From Saprospiraceae bacterium (GTDB lineage Bacteria > Bacteroidota > Bacteroidia > Chitinophagales > Saprospiraceae), in NCBI GenBank assembly GCA_024103005.1, contig JAGFJA010000014.1, positions 1 to 40,355 on the forward strand: a stretch of 40,355 nucleotides of DNA. Reading direction: 5' to 3'. Both the position numbers and the translations under genes were made by a program. Numbering within the stretch: position 1 is the first letter of the stretch; each line of letters starts with the position of its first letter. The notes under the pieces were generated by a model. It made no database searches. It saw nothing but the letters and a program-made list of their open reading frames with translations, and was not told the DNA's origin. Below, one piece after another: positions 36,561-40,355 of this stretch.

Positions 36561-36956
36561 ATGAAAAGATATACCGTAGAATTGATTGCTCTTTTCCTTA
36601 TTATTTTCGGCACATTGACCATTTTTGCCGGAACATCCGTTCTTTTTGACTGGTTTGATATGAGAGCCCGACAGGGTAATTACGTAACCTTTGTGGTCAT
36701 TGCCAACGTATTTTGCGGATTTTTATACCTTATCGCCTCGTATGGATTGTTTCACAACAGACGGTCTGCCCCGCAGATCCTAATGATTGCACTGTTTATC
36801 CTTATTCTTACCTTTATTATGTTGGTTACACATATCGTGTATGGTCTGCCCTATGAAAAGAAAACCATAGGAGTTATGCTGTTCAGGATAACCCTGACAC
36901 TGATTTGCGCCTTCTGGGCTAAAAGGTTGATTACACCACAACTCAAGGAAGGATAA
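36561..36956 (+). CDS. small four-helix integral membrane protein
   Basis: A 131-aa protein with four predicted membrane helices: about 8-30 (LIALFLIIFGTLTIFAGTSV), 42-64 (FVVIANVFCGFLYLIASYGL), 72-92 (LMIALFILILTFIMLVTHI) and 102-122 (IGVMLFRITLTLICAFWA). Short charged loops and a C-terminal PQLKEG tail complete it. I do not recognise a family and cannot give a function. It stands alone between the conserved operon and the nuclease gene. Composition and the clean ATG support coding. Confidence 0.72.
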   Translation: MKRYTVELIALFLIIFGTLTIFAGTSVLFDWFDMRARQGNYVTFVVIANVFCGFLYLIASYGLFHNRRSAPQILMIALFILILTFIMLVTHIVYGLPYEKKTIGVMLFRITLTLICAFWAKRLITPQLKEG

Positions 36957-37178
36957 GCATAAGGCTGTTTTAAAAGATCAGAAGCTTAGTGAGGTACTGG
37001 GATATTTAAATAATCGGTTCGCTTTGGGATGTTCGGTTAGAGGCGTGTTTTCAATTCCGGATAATTCAATTTCCAACCAGATAACCGGTTTTTCTTCGCC
37101 TAAATTCGTTTACCCTAAAGAGGAGCAAAATTGAACTGCAAAAAACCTGCACAGTGGAAGGACGACAATGACTGGTAA

Positions 37179-38168
37179 TCAACGAAAGGTAAGTAATTTA
37201 CGGAAAAGTGAACCAATAGAATACCGTTTTCTGGAGAAATTACCCTGTCCATTGGTTTGTGATTTCTTACAAAACTCCATAAAATCGCATTTATAAGGGT
37301 TCATACAATATGCCCCCATCGAAATATCCGGAATGTCGCTTCTTTTCAGGATCTGCTTAAAGGACCCGACCTTTTCTTCTATGTCAGGCAACCTTTCCCG
37401 CAATTCAGCCAGTACATTAATGACGTTAAAATCGCCATCTTCCCTTCTTAAAACCACGTTAAACTCCTCAATACAGGGCAGAATATGGGAAAGGACATAA
37501 TATTGTATGGATAAGTCCCACCAAGTAACCTCCTTTATTTCCGAATAATTCTTGACTTCATAAATTTTATAATTCTCATTATTATCGCGCTCCAGTACAT
37601 CCACCAGCACGAGTACATCATCATAACAAAATCCGGCTTCGAAAATAACTTTATTTTCGGCGAAATAAGGATATTCGAAATTCGATCCTTTCAATACATC
37701 AAATGTATAGCGTGGATACTGTTTGAAGTTCTTACCCAATTGCTTTTTTACATCTACTGCGTGCTTGAACCGATCTTTAAAGCTCTTCTCAAAGTCATGT
37801 CCGGCGTCAAACTTTTTTTGAGTTATAACATCGGGTGGTGTCCGCTCTTGAGGATGATTTTTATAGAGGAATAATCTTTTTTCACATTGCATCCCATAGG
37901 TAAAGGTTGTTTTCGATAAAGTATAATCAACCTCTTTTGGTATCAATTTACTACACTCTTCAAAATTTAGTGCTGCATCTTTAATTTTGGCTTCAAAGTC
38001 ATCGGATGAAGGCATTGAGAAATCTGCTGTTTCATAGACAATATCGACAATCCTGAAATCGAGTGCGGCTCCAACATAATTTCGCTTGTTCATTTTTTGG
38101 ATGCCGGTCTGATAAAAGCCCTCGATTAAACTATATGCAGCGCCATGTCCTCTATCTGTTATTTTCAT
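37179..38168 (-). CDS. Cas4/RecB-like PD-(D/E)XK nuclease with four-Cys Fe-S pattern
   Basis: A 329-aa protein whose residues about 80-300 form a RecB/Cas4-type nuclease domain. LSKTTFTYGMQCEKRLFLYK carries the first cluster Cys (Cys95); FDAGHDFEKSF (about 120-130) is motif I; Asp190 in VLVLVDVL and Glu204-Val-Lys206 are the PD-(D/E)XK core; Gln222 in IQYYVL is motif IV; and CMNPYKCDFMEFC supplies Cys288, Cys294 and Cys300. A single N-terminal Cys plus three C-terminal ones is the Cas4/AddB Fe-S arrangement. The first 80 residues are an extension I do not recognise; an ATG at codon 26 is an alternative start. No cas1, cas2 or repeats are nearby, so this is a solo nuclease (DUF2779-like) rather than a CRISPR Cas4. 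Confidence 0.75.
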   Translation of the reverse strand: MKITDRGHGAAYSLIEGFYQTGIQKMNKRNYVGAALDFRIVDIVYETADFSMPSSDDFEAKIKDAALNFEECSKLIPKEVDYTLSKTTFTYGMQCEKRLFLYKNHPQERTPPDVITQKKFDAGHDFEKSFKDRFKHAVDVKKQLGKNFKQYPRYTFDVLKGSNFEYPYFAENKVIFEAGFCYDDVLVLVDVLERDNNENYKIYEVKNYSEIKEVTWWDLSIQYYVLSHILPCIEEFNVVLRREDGDFNVINVLAELRERLPDIEEKVGSFKQILKRSDIPDISMGAYCMNPYKCDFMEFCKKSQTNGQGNFSRKRYSIGSLFRKLLTFR

Positions 38169-38233
38169 CTTGGGGATGCTATTATTTTTTTACAAATATA
38201 TCAAATAGAATTATGTTCGTTATCATTGAAGCC

Positions 38234-38257
38234 GAGGGGTCAACATGCTCCGGAATT
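38234..38257 (+). repeat. 24-bp direct repeat, copy 1
   Basis: This copy contains GGGGTCAACATGCTCCGG and differs from the copy at 39167-39190 by one base in 24. A third, looser copy (GAGCAACATCTGCCGGAATA) lies at about 38289-38308. Such GGGGTCAAC...CCGGAAT units resemble, from memory, terminal repeats of IS21-type insertion sequences. No transposase is present between them. Confidence 0.8.
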
Positions 38258-38398
38258 TTTCTTCTCCTCAGCTCATCTTTTTCAAGTGGAGCAACATCTG
38301 CCGGAATATCAGATCATATCATAGCAAAAACGTACTTTTTCAGTATTCTTTGCGCCTGATTTAGGTTGCTTCCTTCGTTCAGGGATACTTACAAATAC

Positions 38399-38701
38399 CT
38401 ATTTTGCAAATTCAATATCTATTGACAATGTACCTCCTAATCCTTGAGCAATCTTTTGCAATGTCGATATCCTTACATCAGTTTCTGCCCTTTCTATTCT
38501 AGATATGTGAGGTCTTTTAAGATCTGTCTTCTGCGCTAATTCTTCTTGTGTAAGATGTGCTTTCAATCTTGCTTCTTTTATGAGTTCTCCTATCATAAAA
38601 GCATTGGCTTTTCGAGAAAATTCTGTTCTGCTTTCTGTTCCTAACACCCCATACTTTGCGTCCAAGTGTTCATTGATCGTTTTTGGTTTTTCTTTTTTCA
38701 T
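38399..38701 (-). CDS. XRE-family antitoxin (HigA-type)
   Basis: A 100-aa DNA-binding protein with a Cro/C1 helix-turn-helix at about residues 40-95: IKEARLKAHLTQEELAQKTDLKRPHISRIERAETDVRISTLQKIAQGL. Its ATG lies inside the end of the toxin gene (32 bases of overlap), the order toxin then antitoxin typical of HigBA-type modules. It should neutralise the toxin and repress the shared promoter upstream of 39023. The pair is bracketed by 24-bp direct repeats. Assignment to type II toxin-antitoxin rests on family and gene order. Confidence 0.88.
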   Translation of the reverse strand: MKKEKPKTINEHLDAKYGVLGTESRTEFSRKANAFMIGELIKEARLKAHLTQEELAQKTDLKRPHISRIERAETDVRISTLQKIAQGLGGTLSIDIEFAK

Positions 38702-39023
38702 TATAATAATCTTGTCTTAACTTTTTGGCTTTTTCGATTTCCTTTCTTGCTGTTTTTTGACGTTTCTTTTGTACCCCATGCAATAAAATCACCAATCTCC
38801 CTTCATCGAAAAAGCTAAATATTCTATAAATATTACTGTCTCTCTCTATTCTGATTTCATAAATACCATCTTCAAGATGCTTGAAAAACTTAATTGGTAC
38901 CTTTTCTACTGTGACCATTATGTTAAAAACATAATCGAACTTCTCCCTTACTTGTTGGGGCAGCTTCGCATAAAAATCCCAGAAGTAGTTCTTATATACT
39001 TCTAATATTCTGATATTATCCAC
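38670..39023 (-). CDS. RelE/HigB-like toxin (phage Gp49-like)
   Basis: A 117-aa small toxin of the Gp49/RelE superfamily, predicted to be a ribosome-dependent mRNA interferase. The core DGIYEIRIERDSNIYRIFSFFDEGRLVILLHGVQKKRQKTARKEIEKA is the hallmark, where Arg/Lys residues after the RIFSFF strand are catalytic in relatives. It begins with GTG, with no ATG in the first 30 codons. It is the first gene of a two-gene unit; the antitoxin start overlaps its end. The 3' part is rich in Lys and Arg. Confidence 0.88.
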   Translation of the reverse strand: MDNIRILEVYKNYFWDFYAKLPQQVREKFDYVFNIMVTVEKVPIKFFKHLEDGIYEIRIERDSNIYRIFSFFDEGRLVILLHGVQKKRQKTARKEIEKAKKLRQDYYNEKRKTKNDQ

Positions 39024-39166
39024 AACGACAAATGTAACTAAAAAGTTTCATTTTAAAAAACAGGTAGATAAAACTTCATTCCCTGCATTACCAACTAAAT
39101 TAAGTCAATACATCCGCATTTAAACATAAAAGCTTGTCTTATCTATTCATTTTATTAGTAGATTAA

Positions 39167-39190
39167 GAGGGGTCAACATACTCCGGAATT
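39167..39190 (+). repeat. 24-bp direct repeat, copy 2
   Basis: Second near-identical copy (A in place of G at position 14) in the same orientation, 933 bases from the first. The toxin-antitoxin pair lies entirely between the two. It ends five bases before the unknown gene's stop codon. Confidence 0.8.
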
Positions 39191-39195
39191 AATTC

Positions 39196-40158
39196 TTAAA
39201 TCAACCCCAACTTCTTTGCAATAGGCTCAAATTGAGATTCACCTATATCGTAAACATGACCTTCCGGATAATGCTCATAAGCTTGACAGGAATATTCTGT
39301 ATATAAATCCTTGAACCGAATATGATCCCGGTATTCTTCCTCATCAATCTTAAACGGCAAATTAGTATAAATACCAGCCTTAAGGAAATCAAGATTAGGA
39401 TCTTCAATACCAATGGATGTAAGGCTGCTATTTAACTCTTCGTATGTATATAACCATAGCACCATCTCGGAGTCAGAAACGTTTTTCCCTTCCGGAAAGG
39501 CTCCCAAGGCCTCAATGACTTCTGCAGCCTTATCCAAATCCTCTATCAGAATTGATAAGTTGAAAAACAATGACCAAAATGGCTGAAAACTTTTATAAAA
39601 TGAATTATCATCAAAGGTAAAACTCCTGAATAGAGTACGGTATTCATCGACCCAGGGCCTTATAATGCTACTGTCGATGGTCATGCCGTGGTAAGACTTC
39701 ATTGCATCCAAAGCCATCTGGCATCTGCTGTATTTCATCAGAAAGTCGGTATCCGGGTTGAAGCGCTGTACCATATCGAAAGCAAAATAAATGGAAATTT
39801 CCTCGCCCAGATCCACCGGCTCATCCGTCTTCAGGGAGCAAATGGTATCTATTAGATTCAATGCCCGATTATCGCAATTGATCACCAAAATAAAATACTG
39901 TCTGGAATGATTCCCGACCAGGGCATAGCCGCGCTTGCCTCTTTCCACACAGTCGCCATCACAATCATTGTCGCCTTCATATACCTCAAGATGTGTATCT
40001 CCCGCCTTTTTCAGTTTCCGAAATATCTCTTCAAACGTAAAAATGATCGTATCCTTCGCTATTTCGTGATAGCGACCGGAAGCTGTGATGAGGATGTCTA
40101 ACAGGGTGCTGTTCATCTCTTGGACGGCTTTGAGGTAGAGGGATTGGTTTGGGGGCAT
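39196..40158 (-). CDS. hypothetical protein, 320 aa
   Basis: A soluble, acidic protein with no signal peptide or membrane helix. It contains a Cys/Asp cluster GDNDCDGDCVERGKRGYALVG (about residues 62-82) and a beta-hairpin-like SRQYFILVINCDN that reads like a small alpha/beta domain. The second half is helical (EYRTLFRSFTFDDNSFYKSFQPFWSLFFN). I recognise no family. A second Met at codon 15 (MNSTLLD) is an alternative start. Upstream, 70 bp away, is the end of an insertion sequence, and downstream is the repeat-flanked toxin-antitoxin pair, so it belongs to the accessory segment. Confidence 0.65.
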   Translation of the reverse strand: MPPNQSLYLKAVQEMNSTLLDILITASGRYHEIAKDTIIFTFEEIFRKLKKAGDTHLEVYEGDNDCDGDCVERGKRGYALVGNHSRQYFILVINCDNRALNLIDTICSLKTDEPVDLGEEISIYFAFDMVQRFNPDTDFLMKYSRCQMALDAMKSYHGMTIDSSIIRPWVDEYRTLFRSFTFDDNSFYKSFQPFWSLFFNLSILIEDLDKAAEVIEALGAFPEGKNVSDSEMVLWLYTYEELNSSLTSIGIEDPNLDFLKAGIYTNLPFKIDEEEYRDHIRFKDLYTEYSCQAYEHYPEGHVYDIGESQFEPIAKKLGLI

Positions 40159-40230
40159 ATAGGTTGTTTTATGTTTGAGGGGGTAAGATAACTGCTGGGA
40201 TGCAGAGCTAATTGCATTTGCAGGAAAAAA

Positions 40231-40355
40231 GACACTATCCCAAAAACTGTGTAAGTGGAAAAATCATAGTCCGGATTTACAGTTTTATTCTATCGCCAAA
40301 TATAAGGCTAAATTGGTTTAAAATCATTCCCCAGTTTCTTATAGGTTGCGTCCAT
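40231..40355 (-). mobile_element. end of an IS256-family insertion sequence, partial
   Basis: The boundary is the sequence GACACTATCCCAAAAACTGT at 40231, followed by GTAAGTGG, which fits IS256-type terminal inverted repeats that carry a CTGTGTAA core. Inside it is the end of a transposase on the minus strand. The element continues beyond the window. A target-site duplication cannot be checked because only one end is seen. Confidence 0.7.
40277..40354 (-). CDS. IS256-family (mutator-type) transposase, C-terminal 25 residues
   Basis: The minus-strand frame open to the window edge reads WTQPIRNWGMILNQFSLIFG and DRIKL then stop. The pattern WT.PIRNWG..LNQ(F/L)...F..R is the very C-terminus of IS256/mutator DDE transposases. 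Only 25 codons are visible, so intactness of the element is unknown. It is too short to stand out by length and would be missed in a scan for long frames. Confidence 0.72.
   Translation of the reverse strand, partial: WTQPIRNWGMILNQFSLIFGDRIKL

Noticed and set aside
38289-38308. Third copy of the 24-bp repeat as an independent feature
   Set aside because: Similarity is only partial (needs an indel), so it is mentioned with copy 1 rather than listed.
37179-39190. Possible CRISPR locus because of the Cas4-like protein and direct repeats
   Set aside because: Only two good copies of a 24-bp unit 0.9 kb apart, with genes between them; no spacers, no cas1 or cas2.

Overview
The window reads as chromosomal DNA of a Bacteroidota bacterium, most likely a Saprospiria/Chitinophagia-type member (the finer placement is inference). 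The signs are a short RpoD-type sigma factor (289 aa), a secreted protease with a C-terminal type IX secretion sorting domain, many Sec lipoproteins, a TonB-dependent receptor with a carboxypeptidase-regulatory N-domain, near-absence of Shine-Dalgarno sequences, and promoters of the TTG-N18/19-TAnnTTTG type, which is clearest before tRNA-Cys and rpmH. Intergenic DNA is AT-rich.

Layout. 1-6.8 kb: the end of a PQQ-type beta-propeller protein, then a minus-strand block with a leucyl aminopeptidase and GH29 alpha-L-fucosidase pair and a tightly packed four-gene operon (bacilliredoxin, lipoprotein, metallo-beta-lactamase-fold hydrolase, MFS exporter). 6.8-8.5 kb: a long gene-poor AT-rich stretch that contains a 30-bp perfect palindrome and a strong terminator with no gene before them, so a small RNA or leader is likely. 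8.5-15 kb: a DUF2541-like secreted protein, an APC amino-acid permease, a START-like protein, rpoD, and a flavin-dependent halogenase plus O-methyltransferase pair. 15-19.7 kb: a large T9SS-exported metalloprotease, a GC-rich repeat-like element, a DinB-family protein, and tRNA-Cys. 19.7-27 kb: a TonB receptor/lipoprotein/aldo-keto reductase run, a TPR lipoprotein, a DksA-like protein and a secreted bleomycin-hydrolase-type peptidase. 27.7-30.5 kb: rpmH (51 aa), rnpA, a membrane protein, a redoxin and an EamA transporter. 30.6-36.4 kb: Lon protease, then a three-gene operon ending in a VanY-type carboxypeptidase. 36.5-40.4 kb: accessory DNA with a Cas4/RecB-like Fe-S nuclease, a HigB/HigA-type toxin-antitoxin pair bracketed by 24-bp direct repeats, an unknown protein, and the end of an IS256-family insertion sequence running off the window.

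Most of the window is ordinary housekeeping and envelope gene content. The parts that reward a second look are the transcript-like region around 8.0-8.3 kb, the GC-rich element near 18.1 kb, the halogenase/methyltransferase pair, and the accessory segment from 37.2 kb to the end. I did not find a CRISPR array or an unmistakable new multi-gene system. The nuclease/toxin-antitoxin/repeat segment is the best candidate for one.
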